This document shows, piece after piece, positions 17,732-28,889 of a DNA stretch of 64,000 nt. Made by a program: the position numbers and the translations under genes. The notes below the pieces were generated by a model that saw only the letters and a program-made list of their open reading frames with translations, did no database searches and was not told the origin of the DNA. The DNA lies in NCBI RefSeq assembly GCF_900637555.1, contig NZ_LR134378.1, positions 692,001 to 756,000 on the forward strand, read 5' to 3'. How positions within the stretch are numbered: position 1 is the stretch's first letter; each line of letters opens with the position of its first letter. The DNA comes from Lautropia mirabilis (GTDB taxonomy: Bacteria > Pseudomonadota > Gammaproteobacteria > Burkholderiales > Burkholderiaceae_E).

Positions 17732-19975
17732 TCAGGCAGCGTCGCACTCGACCAGGTGCTGCCCCGCGCTCCAGTCCAGGATCTGCAGCACGCGCGAGGC
17801 GTCGTCGCGGATCTGGATGGCGATGTTGGTGGAGGCATCCAGCCGGCGCAGCAGCCAGGGGGTGATCTCGGTCTCGAAGGGATCGGGCAGGATCACCTGA
17901 TCGCTGAGGGTGCTGGCGGCGGTGCTGTCGTTGAGCGGGGCGATGGGCAGGGATCCCAGCTTGCGCTCGATGCGTTCGATTGCGTTTTCCAGGGCGGCGG
18001 TGGCTTCGGGCAGGTTCAGGCGGTCGCGACGCAGCACCAGAAGCGCCTTCACGGCGCTGAGCTGGGCCAGCAGCTGGTAGCAGTGCACCTGCATGTATTG
18101 CAGGGCCTCGATGGGCGGGCGAACGGCGCGCGGTTCGGACAGGGAGCGCTGGGTGGCCTGCACCAGGGCCGACAGGCTGTCGAAGGCCTCGCGGCGCGCC
18201 AGGCGCCATTCCAGCTCGGGGGTGTCCTCGACGCTCTTGAGCTGTTCGGGGTCCAGCGCTAGCTTGGCATGGCGGATCTGGGCATCGATGGTGCGTTGCA
18301 CGACGGCCGGAATCTGGCCGCGTTCCCACGAGGGCAGGATGTACGCAAAGGCCCAGGCGATGACGGCGCCCAGCAGGGTGTCGGCCATGCGCTCGAAGAG
18401 GGTGAACGTGGCGTGGCTGCTGTCGCCGTAGGCCAGCATGTAGGCCTGGATGAGGCCCAGCGTGGTGCCGGCCACGGAGGTGACGAGATAGCGGCGCTGG
18501 GCAAAGCCATGGGCGGCCCCCTGGGCCACCGTCATGACGACGAGCAGCACGATGCTGGCCGGATGCAGTCCCAGCAGGCCCATGGTGAGCAGGCATCCCA
18601 CCAGGGTGCCGGCTACGCGCTGGTTGCGGCGCTCCAGCGTCTGCGACAGGCTGCCTCGCAGCACGACGGCGATGGTGAGCAGGATCCAGTAGTCGTGCAG
18701 GCCGCCCCAGGGCAGGTTGATGGAGACGGCATAGCCCGTGCCCATGGCCAGCGCGGCGCGGATGGCGTGGCGCATCTGCGGGGTCTTCCAGCCCCAGACC
18801 GAGAAGAAGGGTGCCCACGACCAGGCAGTGGGGCTGACGAACATCTGCCAGTTGGCGCGCACGATGGCCAGGTTGGGCATCTGCTCGCCGCGGGCGGTGC
18901 GTGACAGGCGCAGGATCTCGTCGTTGATGTGACCGATGCGGTGAGCGATGCCGCGCACCAGCATGGCCGGGGTGGGCCCCAGGCTGAAGCCGTCCTGTTC
19001 GTAGTCGTGGGTGGAGCGGATGGTGGCGATGCGGGTGCGGCGGTCGATGGCGGGGCGGGGGCGGTAGCCCAGGAAGAGCGCGTCGGCCAGGGCATCCACC
19101 TCGTCGGCCAGCTCATCGAGCACCGAGCGCATCTGGGCCAGGGCGTGGCGGTGACGCGGGTGGGTGCGCAGGCCATCCAGATCCAGCTCACTGGCCAGCA
19201 GCTGGTCGCGGATGTCGATGACGATGACCAGCATGCCGGCAATGCGCTGGCGGAACGGGGTGCGGGGTGATTCCAGCACGATGTCGCGGGTGGCCTGCAT
19301 CTGGTCGGCCAGCGCGGCCTGGGCCTTCAGCAGCTGGCTCAGCAGCGCCTCGCACTCATCCGTGTCACAGGCGCGCTGGTGGCGGAACTGGCGTGCCTCG
19401 GTGCGGATCAGGTCGGCCAGCGAGATCAGCACGTCAGCCATGGCCAGCGCGCGGTAGCGGGCGTTGAGCGCCAGGTTGGCCAGCGTGGCCCAGATGACGT
19501 AGAGACCGGCGCCGATACTGAAATAGAGCGTGCTCTGAAGGGCCGCACTTTCGGCTCCGGGCCGGTGGCTGGCGATGGAGAAGATGGCCGTGAACATCAT
19601 GCCCATGGCCACCGGAATGCCCCGTTTGCCCCAGGCCATGGCCAGGAAGGCCAGGAACGAGAAGAACGTGAGGAAGATGCCCAGTTCCAGGTGCCGGCCG
19701 TTGAGCAGCTGGACGATGTAGAACACGGGCACACCGGCGATGAAGGGCAGCATCATCGTGCGCAGCTTGCCCCGGCGCGGCGCGGCCACGTCCGGCGGCG
19801 TGACGGCGATGACGCCGACGGTGGCGAGCGAGGCCGCATAGGCGCCCAGCCAGTTCTCGACGATGAGCGATATCACCAGCAGTCCCAGACAGGCGGTGAT
19901 GCCATTGGTGATGTAGTGGCTGAGCAGGACGCGCAGGAAGGCGCGGGTGCGGGGGGAGAACTTCAGGGGACGCAT
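17732..19975 (-). CDS. FUSC/YccS-family inner-membrane efflux-type protein
   Basis: A 747-residue membrane protein with two hydrophobic blocks: residues about 15-190 and about 390-530, each followed by a long soluble stretch. This is the FUSC layout of aromatic-acid exporters such as AaeB and of YccS. The second block carries the conserved WGGLHDYWILLTIAVVLRGS and QRVAGTLVGCLL segments. Start MRPLKFSPRTR at 19975. No AaeA-type adaptor is adjacent, so a YccS-like role of unknown substrate is likelier. Confidence 0.85.
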   Translation of the reverse strand: MRPLKFSPRTRAFLRVLLSHYITNGITACLGLLVISLIVENWLGAYAASLATVGVIAVTPPDVAAPRRGKLRTMMLPFIAGVPVFYIVQLLNGRHLELGIFLTFFSFLAFLAMAWGKRGIPVAMGMMFTAIFSIASHRPGAESAALQSTLYFSIGAGLYVIWATLANLALNARYRALAMADVLISLADLIRTEARQFRHQRACDTDECEALLSQLLKAQAALADQMQATRDIVLESPRTPFRQRIAGMLVIVIDIRDQLLASELDLDGLRTHPRHRHALAQMRSVLDELADEVDALADALFLGYRPRPAIDRRTRIATIRSTHDYEQDGFSLGPTPAMLVRGIAHRIGHINDEILRLSRTARGEQMPNLAIVRANWQMFVSPTAWSWAPFFSVWGWKTPQMRHAIRAALAMGTGYAVSINLPWGGLHDYWILLTIAVVLRGSLSQTLERRNQRVAGTLVGCLLTMGLLGLHPASIVLLVVMTVAQGAAHGFAQRRYLVTSVAGTTLGLIQAYMLAYGDSSHATFTLFERMADTLLGAVIAWAFAYILPSWERGQIPAVVQRTIDAQIRHAKLALDPEQLKSVEDTPELEWRLARREAFDSLSALVQATQRSLSEPRAVRPPIEALQYMQVHCYQLLAQLSAVKALLVLRRDRLNLPEATAALENAIERIERKLGSLPIAPLNDSTAASTLSDQVILPDPFETEITPWLLRRLDASTNIAIQIRDDASRVLQILDWSAGQHLVECDAA

Positions 19976-20450
19976 GGTGAACTTCAGGGCCGGCCGCTGG
20001 GGCAGTCGGAGCGTGCGGGCGGCAGTGCTGCCGTCGCAGGCAGGAATGGCACCTTATTCTGCATGGTGTGCGGCCTGGCGCCAACCGGCGGGAGATGGTC
20101 GGCATGCGGGCGTGGTGCCCAGGGTGCCGTGGCTTCAGAAAGCGCCGGGTGTGGATGCTGCCGTGTCAGGGGCTGCGGTGTCTGGCGGGTCAGCGTGGTT
20201 CATCGGGCAGTGGGTGTTCTGCGGCGCAAACCGACGGATTGGACTTCATGTTCCGACCAGGAATGAGCCGCATGGATTCACTTTCTGCACGTTTTGCCAT
20301 GGTTTATTGGGGGGACGCGAAACAGTTTCATTCATCATGAATCACCTGTATCGGTGACTGTTCCTTATGCTGAAAAAGCCGTGTTGCCGCCGGGCCTGAA
20401 CCGGGCGATGCGGCGCCATTCATGGAAATGTCATGAGGAGAGTCGGACAG
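19976..20450. other. Divergent intergenic region, FUSC gene and lipoprotein gene
   Basis: No supported gene in 475 bp. The right part (20270-20450) is lower in GC and contains CAGGTG...-type short hairpins and CATTCATCATGAATC, so the lipoprotein promoter probably lies there. The left part is GC-rich and featureless to my reading. Confidence 0.4.
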
Positions 20451-21623
20451 ATGACCGGGAACAAGCAGGGTCTTTGGATAGGAGCAGCAGTGCTGGTGTC
20501 ACTGCTGGCCGCCTGTGGCGGTGACAGCGCAAATGACGGTGCAGCGCAATCGGGTGCCGAGGTGAAGCAGCTGAAGGCAGAGCAGGCTGACGGCAATGCG
20601 CAGGCGCCAGGCCGTGGCACGGATGGGGCTGCATCGGCAGCGGCAGCCGATGCGGCTGCGCCTGTAGCGCAAGGGGCCGCAAACGAGGCGGCGGGTCAGC
20701 AGGAGGCTGCGAAGGCGGACACCGGAGTGACGGAGCACGGGATCCGCGGGGAAGTTGCAGCCGATCTTCTGGTTCAGAACAACACGTTCCGGGATTATGA
20801 CGACCCGACCATGGAGCGAACACAGGTCATGGCCTTTTCCGATCCGGGGCTGCCGCTTTCTGGCCCGCCGCCGGAAGGCAAACCCCTGGACGCATCCTCC
20901 AAGGCACCGAATGTGTTTGCCCACCAATATACGCAAAAAAAGATCGAGGATATTGATGGCAGCACGGATGTGGATGGCACGCACCAGATCAGACTGGGGT
21001 CCCAGAGCATCCTGCGTCCCGAAAAGCTCCAGGAATTTCCGGGAGGCTATGAGCCCCTGGCTTCGATCATGGGGGTGACGCTCGATGAAAGCTCTTTTGC
21101 CTGGTCGTATGGCGCAGCCTGGTTTTCCCCGGCTTCCGGGATTCGGGAAGGGAAGTTGCTGATGCGACTGGAACGAAGGGCGGTCGTCAGGAACATTGCC
21201 TATCAGGAGCTTGAGGACGGCTCGTGGAAGGTCCCGCTCACCAGCGACAGGACCTATGACGTGAAATATGGAGAGATCATTCCATTCGATACCGTACTGC
21301 AGCACTGGAAGGATGCTGAAGGCAACTTCACGGAACTGCTCTTTCTGAAGGGAAGGCGCAAAGGAGAAGTCCGACTGTGCACGAATACGGCGGTCAAGGG
21401 CTTCCGGCGTCTGACCTGCAATATCTGGGGAGTGAACTCGTATGCGCCGGAGGATCTGGGAACCTATGTGGTGGATGATCGTTCCTTCCACCAGAAGGGG
21501 GCGGGCCTGAGGTACTGGGAGTCGGCGCTGCCAGGTACGAACGCCGCAGAGCAACCGGCGGCCGGCCAGCAGGCAGCGGCGCAGGGTGCTGGTGCCGAAC
21601 AACCGCAGGCTGCTGCGCAGTAA
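20451..21623 (+). CDS. Putative lipoprotein, paralogue of the secreted protein at 6.5 kb
   Basis: Not recognised. N-terminal signal with lipobox LLAAC, so probably anchored in a membrane by lipidated Cys. An Ala/Gly/Gln/Asp-rich linker follows to about residue 85, then a folded domain of about 270 residues and a second Ala/Gln-rich tail of about 30. The C-terminal half of the domain shares IPFD, VRLC, R-x-x-C-x-x-W-x-V and VDDRS with the secreted protein encoded at 6484-7443. ATG at 20451 follows GAGGAG at good distance; another ATG lies 18 bases upstream. Confidence 0.7.
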   Translation: MTGNKQGLWIGAAVLVSLLAACGGDSANDGAAQSGAEVKQLKAEQADGNAQAPGRGTDGAASAAAADAAAPVAQGAANEAAGQQEAAKADTGVTEHGIRGEVAADLLVQNNTFRDYDDPTMERTQVMAFSDPGLPLSGPPPEGKPLDASSKAPNVFAHQYTQKKIEDIDGSTDVDGTHQIRLGSQSILRPEKLQEFPGGYEPLASIMGVTLDESSFAWSYGAAWFSPASGIREGKLLMRLERRAVVRNIAYQELEDGSWKVPLTSDRTYDVKYGEIIPFDTVLQHWKDAEGNFTELLFLKGRRKGEVRLCTNTAVKGFRRLTCNIWGVNSYAPEDLGTYVVDDRSFHQKGAGLRYWESALPGTNAAEQPAAGQQAAAQGAGAEQPQAAAQ

Positions 21624-21646
21624 GACCGACTGCGTCTTCATGAGGG

Positions 21647-21669
21647 CCAGGGACCTTCGTGATCCCTGG
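21647..21669 (+). terminator. Hairpin just past the lipoprotein gene
   Basis: CCAGGGA (21647-21653) pairs with TCCCTGG (21663-21669) around a nine-base loop, 24 bp after the stop. No T-run; may act together with the larger hairpin at 21723. Confidence 0.4.
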
Positions 21670-21722
21670 CAGCCTGGGTTGCTGGGTTGCCGTGCAGCTG
21701 TGCAGCTGGGGTTTGTCCATGG

Positions 21723-21762
21723 GGAAGGAACGGATCGTCCTGCGGGATGATCCGGTCCTTCC
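21723..21762 (+). terminator. Strong hairpin downstream of the lipoprotein gene
   Basis: Eighteen-base arms (21723-21740 and 21745-21762) match at 16 positions with a four-base loop, followed by CCCTTGCGCTTT. Likely transcript end between the lipoprotein and hydrolase genes. Confidence 0.6.
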
Positions 21763-21853
21763 CTTGCGCTTTGGGCAGGGAGACGCCATCTGTGCGCAGT
21801 GTGCTGCCGTTGTGGCAGCATGACGGCTTTTTCACCTGCCACGGGAAGACATC

Positions 21854-22612
21854 ATGGCCATTGCCCATATCCTCAAGCCGGCGCCGGAAGGCGGCGCTGC
21901 CCAGCTGTTTCTGCTGTTCTGCGATGCCGGTCAGTCCTGGCAGGAGATGACGCCTCTGGGTGAGGCGCTGGGCAAGGCCTTTGGTTCAGCGGCCATCGTG
22001 GCGCTGCAGGGGCCGCACGCCGTGGGTGAAGATCATGGCTGGCTGGAGCCGGTGGGTGAGACGCAGGCCGGGGCAACGGACACGCCCATGGAAGGCCGTG
22101 CGCTGCTGACGGCCTGGGAAGATGAGGCGCTGGCAGGGGCTATCGAGGCAGCACTGCCGGGCTGTATCGGCAGCATCCGTAGCTGGCAGGCGCAGATGAA
22201 GGTGCTGCCCGAGGCCACGGCACTGATCGGTGTGGGCGAAGGGGCCACGATGGCGCTGGCGGCCGCGATGGCGTCAGCCGGTGACGGACATCCGGTCTGC
22301 GGTCGCGTGAGCACTGTGGGAGGACGTTTCGGGCCGGTGCCTGATGCCGTGTCACCGACGCTGGTGCTGCATCTGGTGCATGGCAAGGCGGACCAGAGCG
22401 TGCATTTCCGTCATTCGGTGAAGACGGCCGAGGACCTGGTCAAGCGTGATGCGGACGTGATGGCCGATATCGTGCCGCATGAGGGCCATGCATTGAGTGC
22501 CGAGCTGGTGGGCTGGCTGGTGGACCGTCTGCAGTCACGGGTGCCGCGTCATCTGTGGCAGGCCGCCATGCGCGTGCAGGGCGCCGAGCCGGGCGGGGAC
22601 AGCTGCGGCTGA
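21854..22612 (+). CDS. YpfH-like alpha/beta hydrolase lacking the nucleophile serine
   Basis: Related along its length to E. coli YpfH and other small carboxylesterases: a LFLLFCDAG segment at 18-26, ATALIGVGEGATMAL at 121-135 and the C-terminal LHLVHGKADQSV and PHEGHALS segments that hold the acid and histidine. The nucleophile elbow should read G-x-S-x-G, but here it is GVGEG (126-130), so the serine is Gly128. The oxyanion-loop HG is also replaced (CD). Asp and His positions remain. The protein is therefore probably not a classic serine esterase. A short Gly-rich tail ends the protein. Confidence 0.75.
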   Translation: MAIAHILKPAPEGGAAQLFLLFCDAGQSWQEMTPLGEALGKAFGSAAIVALQGPHAVGEDHGWLEPVGETQAGATDTPMEGRALLTAWEDEALAGAIEAALPGCIGSIRSWQAQMKVLPEATALIGVGEGATMALAAAMASAGDGHPVCGRVSTVGGRFGPVPDAVSPTLVLHLVHGKADQSVHFRHSVKTAEDLVKRDADVMADIVPHEGHALSAELVGWLVDRLQSRVPRHLWQAAMRVQGAEPGGDSCG

Positions 22613-22622
22613 GGGGCTGGCG

Positions 22623-22668
22623 AAAAAAGGGCCAGTCATCCGTGCAGTGGATGATCTGGCCCTTGGTT
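22623..22668. terminator. Bidirectional terminator between the hydrolase gene and putP
   Basis: Arms 22627-22641 and 22649-22664 pair with one bulge. On the minus strand the hairpin is followed by six T, a good rho-independent terminator for putP; on the plus strand CTTGGTTTG follows. Confidence 0.75.
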
Positions 22669-22685
22669 TGAAGAGAAGGCTTCGC

Positions 22686-24206
22686 TTAGCCGTGCTCACG
22701 CACGTCGGTTTCCACTTCGTCGAAGGTCTGGCGGATGCTGGCCGAGGGCGGCGGCGAGATCAGGCTGAAGATGACGACGGCGAGGGTCGAGAGCAGGAAG
22801 CCCGGGATGATCTCGTAGACGGTATCGAGCACGGGCATGCCCAGGGCGGCCCAGCTGGTCTTCTTCCAGATGATGACGGTGAGGGCACCGACGATCATGC
22901 CGGCCAGTGCGCCGTTGCGGGTCATGCGCGGCCACATCAGCGACAGCAGCACGACGGGGCCGAAGGCGGCACCGAAGCCGGCCCAGGCGTAGCTGACCAG
23001 GCCCAGCACTTCGCTGTTGGGGTCGGAGGCCAGCCAGATGGCGACGACGGAGACCAGCAGCACCATGGCGCGGCCGACCCAGACCAGTTCATGGTCGGAG
23101 GCGCCGCGGCGCAGGAAGGTCTTGTAGAGGTCCTGGGTGAGGGCGCTGGAGCAGACGAGCAGCTGGCAGGACAGGGTGCTCATGACGGCAGCCAGGATGG
23201 CGGCCAGCAGCAGGCCGGCGATCCAGGGGTTGAACAGCAGCCGGGAGATCTCGACGAAGACGGTCTCGTTGTTGGCGGCCACGGTGTTGGGGATTTCGGG
23301 GTGGCTGCCGAAGTAGGCGATGCCGAAGAAGCCGACGCCGACCGAGCCGAACAGGCACAGGAACATCCAGATCATGCCGATGCGGCGGGCGTTGGGGATG
23401 GTGTGGAGCGATTCGGCGGCCATGAAGCGCACGAGGATGTGCGGCTGGCCGAAGTAGCCCAGACCCCAGGCGGCCAGCGAGAGGATGGCCAGGGTGTCGA
23501 GGTCGCCCATCAGGCTGGTGGCACCGGGCTTGATCTGTTCGACGAGCTGGATGCTCTCGGTGACACCGCCCTGGTTGTAGATGACCATCAGCGGGGCGAG
23601 GATCAGTGCGCCGATCATCAGTGACGCCTGGATGGTGTCGGTCCAGCTGACGGCCAGGAAGCCGCCGATGAAGACGTAGGCGATGGTGCACAGGGCGCCG
23701 ACCCAGAGGGCGACGCTGTAGGGCATGCCGAACATGCTCTCGAAGAGGCGGGCGCCGGCCACGACACCGGAGGCGCAGTACAGGGTGAAGAAGACGAGGA
23801 TGACCACCGCCGTGAAGATGCGCAGCAGGTTGCTGTGGTCCTCGAAGCGGTTGGTGAAGTAGTCGGGCATGGTGAGGGCGTTGCCGACCTTCTCGGTGTA
23901 GACGCGCAGGCGCCCGGCCACGAAGTACCAGTTGAGCCAGGCGCCGATGCACAGGCCGATGGCGATCCATGATTCGGACAGGCCGCTGGCGTAGACGGCG
24001 CCAGGCAGGCCCATCAGCAGCCAGCCACTCATGTCGGAGGCGCCGGCCGACAGGGCGGTGACGAAGCTGCCCAGGCTGCGTCCGCCCAGGATGTAGTCGG
24101 ACAGGTTGCTGGTGGCCCGGTAGCCCAGCCAGCCGATCAGCAGCATGGCAACCAGGTAGATGGCAAACATGATGGTGGTTGCCGTATCTGCGGGGGTCAT
24201 GGTCAT
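22686..24206 (-). CDS. putP: Sodium/proline symporter
   Basis: Inner-membrane SSS-family importer of proline with Na+. A 506-residue protein with about thirteen hydrophobic segments. Family markers include SDYILGGRSLGSFVTALSAG, ASDMSGWLLMGLPGAVYASG, the AWGLGYFGQPHILVRFMA segment and a MSTLSCQLLVCSSALTQDLY stretch. Start at 24206 (MTMTPADTATTIM) after AAGGAGACGG. Sits alone; divergent from copA. Import of proline complements the betaine genes 9 kb away as osmoprotection, by inference. Confidence 0.94.
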   Translation of the reverse strand: MTMTPADTATTIMFAIYLVAMLLIGWLGYRATSNLSDYILGGRSLGSFVTALSAGASDMSGWLLMGLPGAVYASGLSESWIAIGLCIGAWLNWYFVAGRLRVYTEKVGNALTMPDYFTNRFEDHSNLLRIFTAVVILVFFTLYCASGVVAGARLFESMFGMPYSVALWVGALCTIAYVFIGGFLAVSWTDTIQASLMIGALILAPLMVIYNQGGVTESIQLVEQIKPGATSLMGDLDTLAILSLAAWGLGYFGQPHILVRFMAAESLHTIPNARRIGMIWMFLCLFGSVGVGFFGIAYFGSHPEIPNTVAANNETVFVEISRLLFNPWIAGLLLAAILAAVMSTLSCQLLVCSSALTQDLYKTFLRRGASDHELVWVGRAMVLLVSVVAIWLASDPNSEVLGLVSYAWAGFGAAFGPVVLLSLMWPRMTRNGALAGMIVGALTVIIWKKTSWAALGMPVLDTVYEIIPGFLLSTLAVVIFSLISPPPSASIRQTFDEVETDVREHG

Positions 24207-24418
24207 GGACCGTCTCCTTGTATCGGATGGATAGATGCCGGCGGAAAGGCCGGGCAGATCCGGAGGGTCGGCCGCGGGATGGGGCCGTAGGGATCTGCCG
24301 GATTGTCGTCAGGATGGACAGGGGAGGGCATCCTGCACGAAAACGCTGGCAAGGTGGCGGATTCTACGCGCAAGGTGTCATGGGACCACTGATGGAATGG
24401 TTATTGATTGCAGGGGCA

Positions 24419-24449
24419 TTGACCTTCCCACGATGGGAAGGTTTATGCT
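24419..24449 (+). promoter_or_regulatory. CueR-controlled promoter of copA
   Basis: The -35 is TTGACC (24419-24424) and the -10 TATGCT (24444-24449), separated by 19 bp, the stretched spacing of MerR-family promoters. The spacer holds ACCTTCC-N7-GGAAGGT (24422-24442), a perfect CueR dyad. The copA ATG follows 43 bp after the -10. Confidence 0.93.
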
Positions 24450-24491
24450 TGGAGGCTCCAGCAAGGCCGTGAAACGGCAAGGAAATGGATC

Positions 24492-27095
<2,604 letters not shown>

Positions 27096-27221
27096 GCTGA
27101 TGGGCAGGGACGGTCTCCGGGTGGGTAGGCCAGACGTGTCGGGTCCATACCGCTTTGGCGGAACATCGGGCGTGTGGCTGCCCGTGTTCGCGGGCCGTTC
27201 AGGCCATGACGGGAGAGCGCG

Positions 27222-27626
27222 ATGAACATCGGTGAAGCGGCCCGGGCCTCGGGCGTGTCGGCCAAGATGATCCGCTACTACGAGCAGGTGGGGCTGATCC
27301 CGGCCCCCCTGCGGCTGGCGTCGGGCTACCGGGCGTATTCGGAGAAGGACGTGCACCGGCTGCGCTTTGTGCGGCGCGCGCGTGACCTGGGCTTTGCGGT
27401 GGACGAGATCCAGACGCTGCTGGACCTGTGGAACGACCGGTCCCGCCACAGTGCGGACGTGAAGCGGATTGCCCGCGGGCATATCGAGGACCTTCAGCAG
27501 CGCATTGCCAGCCTGCAGCAAATGGTGGACACACTGCAGACGCTGATGGATTGCTGCGCGGGGGACGAGCGGCCGGATTGCCCGATTCTGGTGGGGTTGG
27601 AGAGGGGGGCGGATTGTAGCGGTTGA
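27222..27626 (+). CDS. cueR: Copper-responsive MerR-family regulator
   Basis: Binds the dyad in the copA promoter and activates it when Cu(I) is bound. N-terminal HTH (MNIGEAARASGVSAKMIRYY, then EQVGLIP), a long dimerisation helix, and a C-terminal metal loop with the two ligand cysteines spaced C-x7-C (CAGDERPDC), followed by PIL, as in CueR. Length 134. GAGAGCG precedes the start. Confidence 0.94.
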   Translation: MNIGEAARASGVSAKMIRYYEQVGLIPAPLRLASGYRAYSEKDVHRLRFVRRARDLGFAVDEIQTLLDLWNDRSRHSADVKRIARGHIEDLQQRIASLQQMVDTLQTLMDCCAGDERPDCPILVGLERGADCSG

Positions 27627-27674
27627 AAATTGAGGCTAGGATCTGCTTGAAGTATTTGTGGCCTGTGCAAGGGG

Positions 27675-27965
27675 GTGAATGTGGCGTCTCCAGAAATACC
27701 AAGCACCGGGACAAAAGATCCTTGGTTGATTTATGTTATTTTGTCAACGTGTTTTCCTTTCTTGTTGACTGTTTCCTCGTTCATGCCCGGTCATCTGGGT
27801 GAGATCAGCATTCGTTCTGCCTTTTTATCGATCGGTATCGTTGTTGTGGCTGTTGTTGTGGCGATCATGGCAAGACGGGGAAGGATTGATGTGCCTCTCT
27901 GGGCCATCATGTTGATAGCGCCATGTTTGGTAGCTATTGTTTTATTCGGCAGAATGTTCTTGTGA
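27675..27965 (+). CDS. Small integral membrane protein, unknown
   Basis: Not recognised. Up to 96 residues with three hydrophobic segments (about 17-38, 48-65, 72-92) and short polar loops. The frame opens at GTG 27675; GTG at 27681 has a better-placed AAGGGGG before it. Base composition is clearly poorer in GC than copA and cueR, as in the following 2.5 kb, suggesting acquired DNA. Confidence 0.55.
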   Translation: MNVASPEIPSTGTKDPWLIYVILSTCFPFLLTVSSFMPGHLGEISIRSAFLSIGIVVVAVVVAIMARRGRIDVPLWAIMLIAPCLVAIVLFGRMFL

Positions 27966-28155
27966 GTCCCCAGTGTGACGCTTGTGGGGGTCTTGTGGCA
28001 CATTCATTCTTCTAGGGGGCTGTTATATAAAGGCTCCTGCTCGCAAAGCTTGTTCAATGGAAGATCGGGGGCTATGTTCGATTATCACTTCCGGGTTGTT
28101 TTAATGGGTTTCAATGTGAGTCGATGAAAAGCATGGCCACCAAGAATCTGATTTC
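27966..28155. other. Low-GC intergenic stretch
   Basis: No gene supported. It contains CTGTTATATAAAGGC, which could supply a -10 for a plus-strand transcript, but no partner gene starts near it. Confidence 0.3.
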
Positions 28156-28347
28156 TCACAATATCCGGTTGATTATTGGGATGATAAAGAGTAACAGAAT
28201 GATGATGGTGGCCATGAAAGCAAGGTCTTCGCCGCCCCCGGGCAGCTCCTTGAAAATGGTTTTCATGAAGAATTTTTTCATGAGAACGCTCATTGGTACG
28301 ACGAAGGCGCAGAGAGCCAGTATTTTTGTGAGATATCCATGTTCCAT
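28156..28347 (-). CDS. Small membrane protein, unknown
   Basis: Sixty-three residues from ATG 28347, which follows AGGAAG. Two hydrophobic segments (about 8-21 and 43-63) flank a basic MKKFFMKTIFKEL loop. Not recognised. Possibly co-transcribed with the short RelE-like fragment just upstream (28374-28514). Confidence 0.5.
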   Translation of the reverse strand: MEHGYLTKILALCAFVVPMSVLMKKFFMKTIFKELPGGGEDLAFMATIIILLLFIIPIINRIL

Positions 28348-28373
28348 GGGAAAGTTCTTCCTGGTGGTTGCGC

Positions 28374-28514
28374 TCAATCGATGATATCTGAATAGTCGAT
28401 GTTTGTGCCGGCGGAGAACACGGCAACGATGATGATTATGCCGAACTCGCGGCGAAAGTAGGCCAGTATCTCGCGCAGTTGGCTACCAGCCAGATCCGAG
28501 TAAACGACCTTCAT
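28374..28514 (-). pseudogene. Truncated RelE/ParE-type toxin fragment
   Basis: A 46-codon frame begins MKVVYSDLAGSQLREILAYF then RREFG, the usual first helices of a ParE/RelE toxin. After that the sequence turns hydrophobic (IIIIVAVFSA) and ends, so the catalytic beta-sheet is absent. Family toxins are about 90-100 residues. Either a remnant or an unrelated peptide that happens to resemble the family. Confidence 0.35.
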
Positions 28515-28589
28515 TCTCTTTCGGAGTTGTGCTTTTGACGCGGGTTCCCATGGGTTGACGGATTATTGTCAGCCGTGACATACTGCATC

Positions 28590-28889
28590 ATGGCTGATAT
28601 CAAGATATCCGATGAGTCTCATCACATCTCGGACAAGCGAGGCAATGGTCAGTTGCGTCGTGAGGTGTGGGTGGATTCCCGGACAGGGCTTGTGACCCGT
28701 TACAACCTTGCCTACATCAATCACCGGATTTATCCGCGGGACAACGGTCGGGTCATAGGGTACGACAATGCTCACGATGGACATCATCGTCATGTCTTTG
28801 GCGTTGTCGAGCCTGTCGAGTACACCACTTTTGAGTCCATCGAAGAGCGTTTTCAGCAGGATTGGATCGCCCTGAGGAAGCCCAAATGA
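28590..28889 (+). CDS. TumE-type toxin of a TumE/TumA toxin-antitoxin pair
   Basis: The C-terminal half matches the TumE family (DUF6516): VIGYDNAHDGHHRHVFGVVE then an EYTTFESIEERFQQD-type ending. Family members share the YDN...HHRH signature; the histidines are candidate active-site residues by analogy with other ribonuclease toxins, which is inference. ATG at 28590 gives 99 residues. Its stop overlaps the ATG of the HTH antitoxin by four bases. Toxin-first order is typical for this family as I recall it. Confidence 0.78.
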   Translation: MADIKISDESHHISDKRGNGQLRREVWVDSRTGLVTRYNLAYINHRIYPRDNGRVIGYDNAHDGHHRHVFGVVEPVEYTTFESIEERFQQDWIALRKPK

